The notes under the pieces are model-generated. The model searched no databases, was not told the DNA's origin, and was given only the letters and a program-made list of their open reading frames with translations. This document shows, piece by piece, positions 34,949 to 44,243 of a stretch of DNA of 64,000 nucleotides. The DNA lies in contig JASGKX010000001.1 in assembly GCA_049840475.1 (NCBI GenBank), positions 2,356,001-2,420,000 on the forward strand, in the 5' to 3' direction. Both the position numbers and the translations under genes were made by a program. Within the stretch, counting starts at the first letter, position 1. Every line of letters starts with the position of its first letter. This stretch comes from JBGVSA01 sp049840475. Lineage in GTDB: Bacteria > Pseudomonadota > Gammaproteobacteria > Burkholderiales > Rhodocyclaceae.

Positions 34949-35767
34949 TCAGGCGAGGGAATGCGCCACCGGTGCAGGCGCAGCATCGACATCGTCAGAC
35001 GAATCGGCGTAGAACGGCGCGTGCTGGCGCCAGTCGATCAGCTCGAGTCGGCCGTCCACGTGTTCAACGATGGCCGTGCAACTGTCAACCCAGTCGCCAC
35101 AATTGACGTAGGTGATGCCGCCGATGTCCTTGATGGCTGCCGCGTGGATATGGCCGCAGATGACGCCGTCTACCTTGCGTTCGCGCATGGCACGGACGAC
35201 TGAGTCTTCGAAGTCGAAAATGAAGCTCACCGCCTTCTTGACCTTGCGCTTGGCGTAACCGGCCAGCGACCAGTAGCCGGGGATGCGCAGCGTCCGGCGC
35301 ACCAACGACAGCCACGTGTTGATGCGCACCAGCAGGTTGTAGGCGACGTCCCCCAGCACTGCGACCCATTTGTGGTAACGCGTGACCTGGTCGAACTCGT
35401 CGCCATGGAGCAGGGCGAAGCGGCGTCCATCGGCTGTGACGTGGACGTCTTCGTATTTCAGGACAATGTCACCGAAAGCTGTCTCGCAATATTCGCGCAG
35501 TGCTTCGTCATGGTTGCCCGGAATGAATATGACATTCACGCCTTTGCGCGCACGACGCAGCACTTTCTGCACAAAAGTATTCTGGTGGCGAGACCAGTGG
35601 ATGCTGCGGTTCATCGCCCAGAAATCGATGATGTCGCCGACGAGGTAGAGATATTCCGAATCGAAGTGCCGGAGAAAACCCAGCAGACTCTCGGCTTGAC
35701 AGCCACGCGTGCCGAGATGGATGTCGGACAGGAAGATCGAACGGACTCGCGGCATATCACGCCGCAT
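34949..35767 (-). CDS. UDP-2,3-diacylglucosamine diphosphatase-like metallophosphoesterase (COG2908)
   Basis: A 272-residue calcineurin-like phosphoesterase. Metal motifs in order: SDIHLG (near 14), VGDIIDFW (near 43), GNHDE (near 84), LLHGDEFD (near 119) and GHIH (near 207). It is longer than E. coli LpxH and resembles its paralogue group, so it may act in lipid A synthesis or on another pyrophosphate. The C-terminal 35 residues (DSSDDVDAAPAPV) are low-complexity. Start at 35767; MPRVRSIFLSD at 35755 is also possible. Divergent from the DUF748 gene. Confidence 0.85.
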   Translation of the reverse strand: MRRDMPRVRSIFLSDIHLGTRGCQAESLLGFLRHFDSEYLYLVGDIIDFWAMNRSIHWSRHQNTFVQKVLRRARKGVNVIFIPGNHDEALREYCETAFGDIVLKYEDVHVTADGRRFALLHGDEFDQVTRYHKWVAVLGDVAYNLLVRINTWLSLVRRTLRIPGYWSLAGYAKRKVKKAVSFIFDFEDSVVRAMRERKVDGVICGHIHAAAIKDIGGITYVNCGDWVDSCTAIVEHVDGRLELIDWRQHAPFYADSSDDVDAAPAPVAHSLA

Positions 35768-35909
35768 GGATAGTGATCATGGAACGGCACGCTAACGGGG
35801 TGATGTGACGCCTGTATGACGCTTCGCCACGGTAGAAAACCTATCCTCGGTGAGTCCTTCGTTGATGTTGTGGCTTCACTGAATCCGTAAGCGCTGGTAG
35901 TCTTTTCCG

Positions 35910-38900
35910 ATGACCGACCTGAGCGAACCGCGTAAGCTTCTTTCTCGCATTCCCGCAGGGCGCCATGCCAAGGCATGGCGTTTGGGCCTGTGGGCATTGG
36001 GGATATTCGTAGCGCTGGTGGCGATCGGCTTTCTTGCCGTGCCACCGCTGGCCAAGTGGCAGGCGCAGAAACAACTCACCGCGCTCTTGGGGCGCAACGT
36101 CACCGTGGAGCGTGTGGCGTTCAATCCCCTGATGCTCAGCGTCACCGTCGAAGGACTGCGCATCGCAGAAGCCGACGGCAAGAGCGACTTCGTCAAGGTT
36201 GGCCGTGCCTATGCCAACCTGCAGCTCAGTTCGATTTTCCGTGGTGCCGTCCTCGAACGAATCCAGATCGACCAACCGGACATCAATCTCGTCCGGCTGC
36301 CGGACAACCGCTATAACTTTTCCGACATCGTCGATCGTCTCAACGCACGCCCCAAGTCGCCGGACACCGGCGAGCCCGCTCACTTTTCGCTCAACAACAT
36401 CGAGCTACATGAAGGGCGTGTGAGCGTCGATGACCGCGTCAGTGGCGTCAAGCACCTTGCCGAGCACATCGACATCGGCGTGCCTTTTGTATCGAACCTC
36501 CCCGCGCAAGTAGAGACCTTTGTTCAGCCCAAGCTGGATGCCGTCATCAACGGGTCGCACCTGAGCCTGGCTGGCCGTGCTCGCCCATTCGCGGATCGCC
36601 GCGAGGCGGACATCAAGATCGCGCTGGCGCCGTTTGAAGTGTCGCAGTATCTGGCGTACGCGCCCGATTCGTTGCCGGTGAAAATCCAGCAGGGCAAGCT
36701 GGGCGTCGACATCGATGCCGTGTGGACACAGCAGCACGATGGTGCGCAGGCCCTGGTGCTGTCCGGCAAGGTAGATGTCGCCGACGCGCGGGTCGATGAC
36801 ACGGGCGGCGCGCAGTTGCTTGCGTTCGACAAGCTCGCCATCGACATCAAGCGCCTGACGCCGCTCGCGCATCCGTTGGAGCTCGACATCGCCCGCGTGG
36901 CGCTCGACGCGCCGCAACTGGCAGTCAGCCGTCACGCCGATGGCAGCATCAATCTGGCGAGCCTCGGCGGCAAACAGAAAGCGCCCGCCAAGCCTGCCGC
37001 CGATGCCAAGCCTGCACCGGCGCCGAAGGTTCACGTGGGCGAGGTGGCCATCGCCAACGGCGAAGTCCGCTGGCACGACGAAGCGGTGCCAAAGGGGTTC
37101 AATGCAACGCTCGGAAAACTCGAAGCCAGCCTGAAGGGATTCGATCTTTCGCCGCAGGCCGCACCTGCGGTATTCAGCCTCAAGGCTCAGTCCGATGCGG
37201 GCGAAGCCCTCAGCCTTGACGGCAGTTTCGACGCGCACTTCAAAACCGACGGCAAATTCGCACTTGCTGGCATCAGCGTCGATCGCTATCGACCGTACTT
37301 CGCCACTGCGGTAGGCGACGTTGCCATTGGCGGCAAGGTCGAGGCGGGGAGTGCGTTCAGCTTTGTTCCTGAGGGCAAGGACGCTGGGTTTGCGTTGCGC
37401 GAGGGCAAGCTGCACGTCAGCGACGTCAACGTTGCCGCGCGCGGTAGCCGCCGTCCGACGCTCAAACTGGCCGAGCTGACGCTGGATGGCTTGGCGGTGG
37501 CACCCGCGAAGCGGGAGTTTTCGGTTGATCGTGTGAGCAGCCGCGACGCACAGTGGGAAGTCGCACGCGCGCGCAATGGCGACTTCGACATCCTTACGAT
37601 GTGGCCGCAGCCAGAAAAGCAGGCGCCGGCCGCTGCCAAGGACAATGCGTCGGCCGCGCCGTGGAAAGTGCGCGTGGGTGGCACCCGTATCGAAAACTGG
37701 GGGCTGCGCTTCGACAACCAATATGGCACGACGCGCGTCGTGACGCGCCTTGACCAGATTGGGCTTGAGCTTGGCGAATACGCCACCGACGGCAAGAAAC
37801 CAGTGTCGGTCGGCTTCAAGGCGCGGTCGGATAGTACCGGGTCGATCCAGATTGCCGGCAATGTACAGCCTCAACCGGCCAAGGGGCGCCTGACGGTAGA
37901 CCTGCGCAACATCAACCTGCTGGCAGCGCAGCCTTATGTGGACCGCGAATACCGCGTGTTGATCACGCAGGGGCGCGCGAGCGTCAAGGGCACCGTTGAC
38001 TTCGACCTGACCCGACCGGATACGCCGCAGGTTGCCTTTGCGGGCGATTTCGGCATCACGGACCTAAATTCGCTGGACCGCGTGAACAACACTGACTTTG
38101 TGCGCTGGAAGAACCTGCAGGTCACGCGTCTGCGTACGAGCCTGTCGCCGCTCAGTGTCGAAGCCAGCGAAATCCGGCTGGATGCCGCATATTCGCGCCT
38201 GATCCTGAGCGCGGACGGCAACATCAACCTGCGCGAAGTGGCACAGCCGATGGAGGGCTACGGGGACAAGCCGGAGCAGGTCGAACCTGCGCCCGCCACG
38301 AGTGCTGGCAGCACGACGGTGGCGGCGCCATCCAAGCCGATCAAGGTGCGCATCGATCGTGTAGCGATCACCGACAGCAACATCAACTACAGCGACCGGT
38401 TGGTGCGGCCCAACTTCGACGCCAACCTGACCGAGGTGAACGGCACGCTGTCCGGGTTGTCGTCGGACCAGGCTTCGGTTGCCAAGCTCGACCTGAAAGC
38501 CGCCGTCGACCACGCAGCCCCCGTGACAGTCGTAGGGGAGCTGAATCCTTTCAGGCAAGACCGCTACCTCGACATCAAGGCGCAGGTCGATGACGTCGAT
38601 CTGACCTCCGTGTCGACCTACGCCGTGAAATACGTTGGCTACGGGATCGAGAAGGGCAAGCTGTCGATGAAGCTGGACTACCAGATCCGCGAGCGCAAGC
38701 TGACTGCCCAGAACCAGGTCTACATCGATCAGCTCACGTTCGGCGAACGCGTCGACAGCCCGACCGCCACCAAGCTGCCGGTGCTGTTGGCCGTCGCCTT
38801 GCTCAAGGACCGCAACGGTGTCATCGACGTCAATCTGCCGGTGAGCGGAACGCTGGACGACCCCGAATTCAGCGTCGGCGGCTTGATCGTCCGGGTGATC

Positions 38901-39540
38901 GTTAACCTTATTGGCAAGGCGGTGACAGCACCGTTTTCGCTGCTAGGATCGGTATTCAGCGGCGGCAATCCCGAAGAGCTGTCGTATATCGAATTTGCGC
39001 CGGGTGACGCGCGCCTGCCAGCTGGCGGCGAAGAGAAACTCAAGGCGCTGTCGAAGGCACTCATCGACCGGCCGGCATTGCGCTTGCAGGTCACCGGGCG
39101 TGCGGACGCAGCCACCGATGTCACGGGCCTGAAGCGCGAGACGCTCAACGCGCGCATGCGTGCGGTCAAGGCGAGTGAGATGGTCCGCCGTGGGCAATCG
39201 GTCAACGCCGTTGAACGAACTGCCTATCACCGCCGAAGAAATGCCACATCTGCTGGCAACGGTCTATGATGGCGAACGTTTCGACAAGCCGAAGAACATG
39301 ATCGGTTTTTCCAAGTCGCTGCCCGTGGCGGACATGGAGAAGCTCATCCTGGACCACATCCAGATCGGGGAAGAAGAACTGCGTTCGCTGGCCAACCAAC
39401 GGGCTCAGCGTGTACGCAACTGGTTGATCGACCAAGGCAAGGTGCCAGCCGAACGGATTTTCGTGCTGGCCGTACAACTCGGTAGTGACGAGAAGAACAA
39501 GACGGCAAGACCGTCGAGGGTGGATTTTTCGCTTCAGTAG
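35910..39540 (+). pseudogene. DUF748/AsmA-like giant envelope protein, frameshifted near 39214
   Basis: Frame one (35910-39269) codes a basic N-terminal tail, one membrane span (GIFVALVAIGFLAVPPLAKW) and a very long beta-rich periplasmic region of the DUF748/AsmA type, with the phrases IDQPDINLVRLPDNRYNFSD and YVDREYRVLITQGRASVKG, then an OmpA-like C terminus. At about residue 1101, after QSVNAV, the frame breaks and the expected continuation NELPITAEEMPHLLATVYDG resumes in the next frame and runs to 39540 (RPSRVDFSLQ). Removing one A from GAAC at 39213-39216 joins them (VDELPITAEE). The intact protein would have about 1,209 residues. The lost 100-residue end is conserved in the family. Genuine mutation or sequence error. 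Confidence 0.85.
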
Positions 39541-39569
39541 ATGGGGCGCGGAGCCACAGGAGGCACGAC

Positions 39570-39860
39570 ATGAGACCGAGCAAACTGACATCCGAAGAAT
39601 TGGCCGAAGCGCTGGTCACGTTGCCCGAATGGCGCGGCGTGCCCGGGCGTGAGGCGATCCAGCGCAGTTTTCGCTTTAAAGACTTCAACGCGGCGTTCGC
39701 CTTCATGGCGAGAGTGGCGATGATGGCCGAGAAGCTGGATCACCATCCCGAATGGTCGAACGTCTACAACCGCGTCGACATCCTGCTGAGCACGCACGAC
39801 GCCAACGGCATTACTGCCCTGGACGTAGAGTTGGCGCGTTTCTGCGACAAGGTGGCGTGA
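39570..39860 (+). CDS. 4a-hydroxytetrahydrobiopterin dehydratase (PCD/PhhB)
   Basis: A 96-residue protein of the pterin-4a-carbinolamine dehydratase family, which recycles the pterin cofactor of phenylalanine hydroxylase. Active-site histidines are in KLDHHPEWSNVYNRV, followed by LSTHDANGITALDVELA. ACAGGAGGCACGAC gives an excellent ribosome site. The dehydratase function is firm by family; no phenylalanine hydroxylase gene is seen in the window. It lies 30 bases after the DUF748 frame. Confidence 0.95.
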   Translation: MRPSKLTSEELAEALVTLPEWRGVPGREAIQRSFRFKDFNAAFAFMARVAMMAEKLDHHPEWSNVYNRVDILLSTHDANGITALDVELARFCDKVA

Positions 39861-39917
39861 CGCGATGCGGCTACACCTTTTGCTGCTCCCCGATGTCGAT
39901 CGCGCGGGGCTACGCGC

Positions 39918-42191
39918 ATGAGCGGCGACGCGCCGGCTTCCGCGCCCGAAGACGATCGTGAGGCCGCGGCCGACCCGCTGCTTTTCCTCGAAGAAGACGA
40001 ACTTACCGACGTTGCTACGCATACCGACGATGGATACCGTTGGCGCGTGCTGATGGTCGACGACGACGACGAGGTGCACCGTGCGACCGCGTTTGCATTG
40101 CGCGGCATCGACATCGATGGTTGCGGACTTGAACTGCTGACCGCACGTAGCGCAGCCGAAGCCCGACAGATACTCATGCGCGAGCCGGGCATCGCGGTGG
40201 TGCTGCTCGACGTGGTGATGGAGACGCCCGATGCCGGACTCGCGCTGGTGCAGACCATTCGCGAGGAAATCGGCCTCAACACGCTGCGCATTGTGCTGCG
40301 CACGGGCCAACCCGGCTACGCGCCAGAACTCGAAGCGATACGCCGCTTCGACATCAACGACTACCGCACCAAATCGGAACTGACGCAGACGCGCCTCATC
40401 ACCACCCTGACTGCCGCGATCCGCGCCTATGCGCAGCTCGAAGGCGCCGTGGTGAACAATCGCGGCCTGTCGCTCATTGTCCGGTCGGCGACTGAGCTTT
40501 TCCGCGTGCGCTCATCGGCGGCGTTCGCCCGGATGTTGCTGGAGCGTCTTGGCCAATTGCTGACGTGTCCGTCGAATGGCGCAGTGTGCGCGGGCGACTC
40601 GGTCGATGACGACACAAGCGCGTCGTTGTTGCGGGTGATTTGCGCCACGGGGCGATTCGCGGGTAGCCAGGATCGCTATGTCGAGCAGAGCGGTGACGGC
40701 ACGCTCATCCGCGCGGTACGACGTTGCCGCGCGGCGCGGACGGTGGTGGTGGACGGCCCGGTCGTGACGTTGTGGCTCGGCAGCATGACGCGCGATGCGG
40801 TGGTGTGCTTCGACGCCGGGCGCATGCTCTCGGACATTGAGCGGCGCCTGTTGAATGTGTTCGCCACGAGCATCTCGGCAGGATTCGAAAACGTCGATCT
40901 GTTCGAGCGGCTGGACTTCTTCGCCTTTTTTGATCCGCTGACGCGCCTGCCTAATCGCGCGCGTTTCGTCACGGACGTCAACAAGATCCTGCAGACCGAC
41001 CGGCCCGCGTCGCATTGTCTGGCGATCGCGGACATCGTGCGCTTCTCGGATATCAATGACGCACTCGGCCATCGCTGCGGAGACGCTCTCCTGATGGCGG
41101 TCGGCAAGCGTCTTCGGGCGACAGTCGGCGCACAGGTCATCATCGCTCGTATATCGGGTGACGCGTTTGGGATGTATGGCGACCCTGCGCACATTGATGC
41201 CGACGTCATCAAGCATGCTTTCGAGGCGCCGTTCTTCGTGCACGGTCATGCGCTTTCGGTGCAGGTACGTCTGGGGATTGTGCGTGCAGGGGAGGGCAAC
41301 GATAGCGCGGCTGAGCTGTTGCGCAGCGCCAACCTGGCGCTGAACGAGGCGCGTCAGGCAGGTGGCGTGACGAGTAGCGTGTTTACACGGGCGATGTCGG
41401 AAGAGGTACGCGACCGTGTGGCGCTGCTCCACAACCTGCGGGCCGCCATCGATTTCCGTCGCGGACTGGCGGTGCATTATCAGCCGCAGGTTAATGGCCG
41501 CACGGGTGAGGTGCTGGGCGTGGAAGCGCTACTTCGCTGGCGGGGTGACTACGGCGAGATGATTTCACCGGAACGCTTCGTGCCGTTGGCCGAGCGCACC
41601 GGCATGATCAACGAACTGGGCCAGTGGGTGCTCGAAGAAGCGCTGGAGCGCATGTCCGACTGGCGCAGCCGCGGACTGGGCATGTTGCGCATGTCGGTGA
41701 ATATCTCACCGGTCCAGTTGCGTTCTGATGAGTTCGTCGATCGGCTACGCGCGTCACTTCAGTTCGCCGATGTACCGGCTGCCGATCTGACGCTGGAAAT
41801 CACTGAGTCAGTGGGGCTGGAGGCACATGAGGCACTGAGTCAGCGCTTGGCGGCGTTGCGTTCGATGGGCGTGCGTTTTGCCATTGATGATTTCGGAACG
41901 GGCTTCTCGTCCTTGCAACAGCTCACGCGCATGCCGGCCGATCTCATCAAGATCGATCGCAGCTTTGTCGCCGACGTGGTGCGCTCGCCGAGCGACCGCG
42001 CGGTGGTTGCCAGCATCATCATGCTGGCCCGCAGTCGCGGTGTGGAGGTGCTCGCCGAGGGGGTCGAAAACGAGCCGCAGAAACATGCCTTGCTCGAACT
42101 CGGTTGCGAATATATGCAGGGCTTCTACTTCGGCAAGCCGATGACCGCCGAAACGTTCGACGCGTGGTTGATCGAACGCAGCGGGGTTTAG
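39918..42191 (+). CDS. Receiver-DUF3369-degenerate GGDEF-EAL protein
   Basis: A 757-residue cyclic-di-GMP protein. A receiver occupies about 43-165 (VDDDDEVHR; acceptor Asp98 in VVLLDVVMETPD). A DUF3369 sensor region follows (about 190-330). The GGDEF domain starts FFDPLTRLPNRARF but its active site is SGDAF (413-417), so it is probably not a cyclase. The EAL domain is intact: VEALLRW (536-538), SVNISPVQL, LEITES, AIDDFGTGFSSL, KIDRSF and AEGVEN. So a phosphorylation-controlled c-di-GMP phosphodiesterase is most likely. No partner kinase is adjacent. Confidence 0.92.
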   Translation: MSGDAPASAPEDDREAAADPLLFLEEDELTDVATHTDDGYRWRVLMVDDDDEVHRATAFALRGIDIDGCGLELLTARSAAEARQILMREPGIAVVLLDVVMETPDAGLALVQTIREEIGLNTLRIVLRTGQPGYAPELEAIRRFDINDYRTKSELTQTRLITTLTAAIRAYAQLEGAVVNNRGLSLIVRSATELFRVRSSAAFARMLLERLGQLLTCPSNGAVCAGDSVDDDTSASLLRVICATGRFAGSQDRYVEQSGDGTLIRAVRRCRAARTVVVDGPVVTLWLGSMTRDAVVCFDAGRMLSDIERRLLNVFATSISAGFENVDLFERLDFFAFFDPLTRLPNRARFVTDVNKILQTDRPASHCLAIADIVRFSDINDALGHRCGDALLMAVGKRLRATVGAQVIIARISGDAFGMYGDPAHIDADVIKHAFEAPFFVHGHALSVQVRLGIVRAGEGNDSAAELLRSANLALNEARQAGGVTSSVFTRAMSEEVRDRVALLHNLRAAIDFRRGLAVHYQPQVNGRTGEVLGVEALLRWRGDYGEMISPERFVPLAERTGMINELGQWVLEEALERMSDWRSRGLGMLRMSVNISPVQLRSDEFVDRLRASLQFADVPAADLTLEITESVGLEAHEALSQRLAALRSMGVRFAIDDFGTGFSSLQQLTRMPADLIKIDRSFVADVVRSPSDRAVVASIIMLARSRGVEVLAEGVENEPQKHALLELGCEYMQGFYFGKPMTAETFDAWLIERSGV

Positions 42192-42199
42192 ACTGAAAA

Positions 42200-42227
42200 G
42201 CGCGGGCCGGCTAGTCGCGGCCCGCTT
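42200..42227. terminator. Convergent hairpin between the EAL gene and pabBC
   Basis: AAGCGCGGGCC and GGCCCGCTTT arms (about 42199-42209 and 42219-42228) around the pabBC stop. Short A/T flanks only, so efficiency is uncertain. Confidence 0.45.
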
Positions 42228-44022
42228 TGATCGTGACAGGAATCATCCCGCGCAGCGCGTTGATCACCCACACCTGTTGAGCGTCGATCAGTGCTGCGCG
42301 CGAGATGATCTTTTCCTCGATAGCGCCTTCGTCCAGCAGCTTTGCGCGCATCACGCCCGGCAGCAGCCCACACTCCAGCGGTGGCGTATAGCGACGCCCG
42401 TCGAGTTCGACCACGACATTGCTGCGTGCGCCTTCACACAACTCATCTGCCTGATTGAAGAACAGCGCATCGAAATGCCCGCCCGCCATCGCGTCGCGTA
42501 GCGCATGGTCATAGAAGGCGCGGGCGGTCGTCTTGTGACGCAGCCGGCCATCGGCAGCGTAGAGCGCAAACGGTGCAATGCAGACTGTTTGCGGGCCATC
42601 GAAGGCGTCGAGCGGCGCGTGGGTGAGGACGGTGCGACCATCGCGCGCAAGCTGCAGGCGGATGCGGCTCTCGGTCGTCAATGTGGAACACACGAAAGCC
42701 AACTGGCTGCGCAGGGCGTTTACGTCCAGAGTGAAGTGCAGTGCCTCTATGGATGCACTCAGCCGCGCGAGATGGCGTTCGAGTAGCGGAATGCTGCGGG
42801 TGGCGATGTCGTAGCGCATCGTTTCGATCAGATCGACACCATCGGTCAGCACGCGTGTGAAGCGCGCCTTATCCAGGCACTCGGCAAACTCATCGGCCGG
42901 GACAGAGTCCGCCACGATGCCGCCGCCGGTATCGAGCCGACAGGCATCGCCCTTGAGTGTGAGCGTGCGGATTGGCACGTTGAGGGCGAAATCACCGCCT
43001 GGCAGCAGCTCGCCCAGCGCGCCGCAATAGACGCCCCGCGGACCGCTTTCGAGGTCATTCAGGATTTCTTCCGCGCGGATTTTTGGTGCGCCCGTGACGG
43101 AGCCGCAGGGGAACAGCGCGCGGAGCACTTCGCTCAACGAGCAATTGCTTGGTTCGGCAAAAATCGTCGAGGTGAGCTGATACACGGTCGCGTAGCGTTC
43201 CAGCTCGAACAACCGATCGACATGCACGCCGCCTGCGGGCGCGATGCGCCCCAGGTCGTTGCGGATGAGGTCAACGATCATCAGGTTTTCAGCGCGGTTC
43301 TTGTCCGAGGCCAGCAGTGCTGCGGCGTTGGCGGCGTCCTGCACAGCGTCGTCGCGGCGGGGCGCGGTCCCTTTCATTGGCTTGCAGGCCAGACGATCGG
43401 CGCGTCGTGCCACGAAAAGTTCGGGCGAGCGCGACAGAATCCAATTGTCATCGTCGCGAATCAGCGCGCCATATTCGACAGGTTGCGCGTGCCGCAGACG
43501 TGAGAACAATGCGATCGGGCTGCCAAAAGCTTGGCCGTGCCACGCGAAGGTGAGGTTCACCTGATAGCAATCGCCCGCGTCGATATAGTCGAGAACACGC
43601 TGGATGCGTTGTTCATGGACGGGTTGGTTGACGTCCGGCGTTAGCGAAAGCAGGCCTGCTTCTGCCGCTTGAGGTGTCAGATCGGCGAGTTGCTCGGCCC
43701 ACCACTGCGTCAGCGTGGCGCCTGCAAGTTCCGTGCGCTCTGTGAAGGCCCATGCCTGCAACAGGCACTGTCCGTTCGCCAGCCGCGACTGCAGACGTGG
43801 CTCTAGCGCGTAGCCAAGTTCGAAATGCCCAGCGAAGGCGACGTAGCGTCCCTCGCTTTGCCAGCGTTCGATGCGATCGAGGCTTGCGCGTGGGTCTTGT
43901 GGCCAATCGCAACGCAGGTACTCGCACTGTCCATGCAGGAGTGCCGCGCGCGGCTCCGCGGCGAGATTGTCCTCGAACAGCGCAAAGCGCATCAGGTCGG
44001 CAAGCCGTGGCAGGTGCGACAT
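42211..44022 (-). CDS. pabBC: Aminodeoxychorismate synthase I fused to aminodeoxychorismate lyase (PabB-PabC)
   Basis: A 603-residue fusion. Residues 1 to about 345 form the PabB chorismate-binding domain: DYIDAGDCYQVNLTFAWHGQ, the PabB hallmark KPMKGTAPR (where PIKGT-type lysine acts), DKNRAENLMIVDLIRNDLGR, FPCGSVTGAPKIRAEEI and RTLTLKGDACRLDTGGGIVA. From about 390 to the end is a class IV PLP lyase (PabC) with RLRHKTTARAFYDHA (lysine) and CEGARSNVVVELDGRRY. Together they make 4-aminobenzoate for folate. It needs a separate PabA glutaminase. Start at 44022 by fold; ribosome site weak. Confidence 0.93.
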   Translation of the reverse strand: MSHLPRLADLMRFALFEDNLAAEPRAALLHGQCEYLRCDWPQDPRASLDRIERWQSEGRYVAFAGHFELGYALEPRLQSRLANGQCLLQAWAFTERTELAGATLTQWWAEQLADLTPQAAEAGLLSLTPDVNQPVHEQRIQRVLDYIDAGDCYQVNLTFAWHGQAFGSPIALFSRLRHAQPVEYGALIRDDDNWILSRSPELFVARRADRLACKPMKGTAPRRDDAVQDAANAAALLASDKNRAENLMIVDLIRNDLGRIAPAGGVHVDRLFELERYATVYQLTSTIFAEPSNCSLSEVLRALFPCGSVTGAPKIRAEEILNDLESGPRGVYCGALGELLPGGDFALNVPIRTLTLKGDACRLDTGGGIVADSVPADEFAECLDKARFTRVLTDGVDLIETMRYDIATRSIPLLERHLARLSASIEALHFTLDVNALRSQLAFVCSTLTTESRIRLQLARDGRTVLTHAPLDAFDGPQTVCIAPFALYAADGRLRHKTTARAFYDHALRDAMAGGHFDALFFNQADELCEGARSNVVVELDGRRYTPPLECGLLPGVMRAKLLDEGAIEEKIISRAALIDAQQVWVINALRGMIPVTIKAGRD

Positions 44023-44151
44023 GAAAAAAGAGGGGCTCAAAGAACAAGAGCCGCGCAAGATAGCGCGGCTCTGTCGTAGCGCCAATAGCCTGGCGCGCTA
44101 GAGGCCGTTCCCGGAAATTACTGCGAACTCATGATCGGGACTTGCCTGCTG

Positions 44152-44193
44152 CTCGGAGCTCTCGTTCATGACTCATGAACAGTGGGCTCCGAG
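44152..44193. repeat. Nested inverted repeat downstream of mltD
   Basis: Outer arms CTCGGAGC (44152-44159) and GCTCCGAG (44186-44193) enclose inner arms GTTCATGA (44164-44171) and TCATGAAC (44173-44180). A second hairpin (GAGCCGCGC/GCGCGGCTC) lies nearby at 44048-44072. No T-run. It could be an mRNA 3' structure or a dispersed repeat; undetermined. Confidence 0.55.
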
Positions 44194-44243
44194 TTGCTCT
44201 CAGTTCGCTGACGAACCGTCGCTACAAGATTGCGGACAGGTTC

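Noticed and set aside
36405..37874. 489-codon minus-strand frame
   Set aside because: Antisense to the DUF748 gene; low-complexity translation, no motif.
42211..44022. Possible anthranilate synthase (trpE)
   Set aside because: KPMKGTAPR and the C-terminal class IV lyase identify PabB-PabC.
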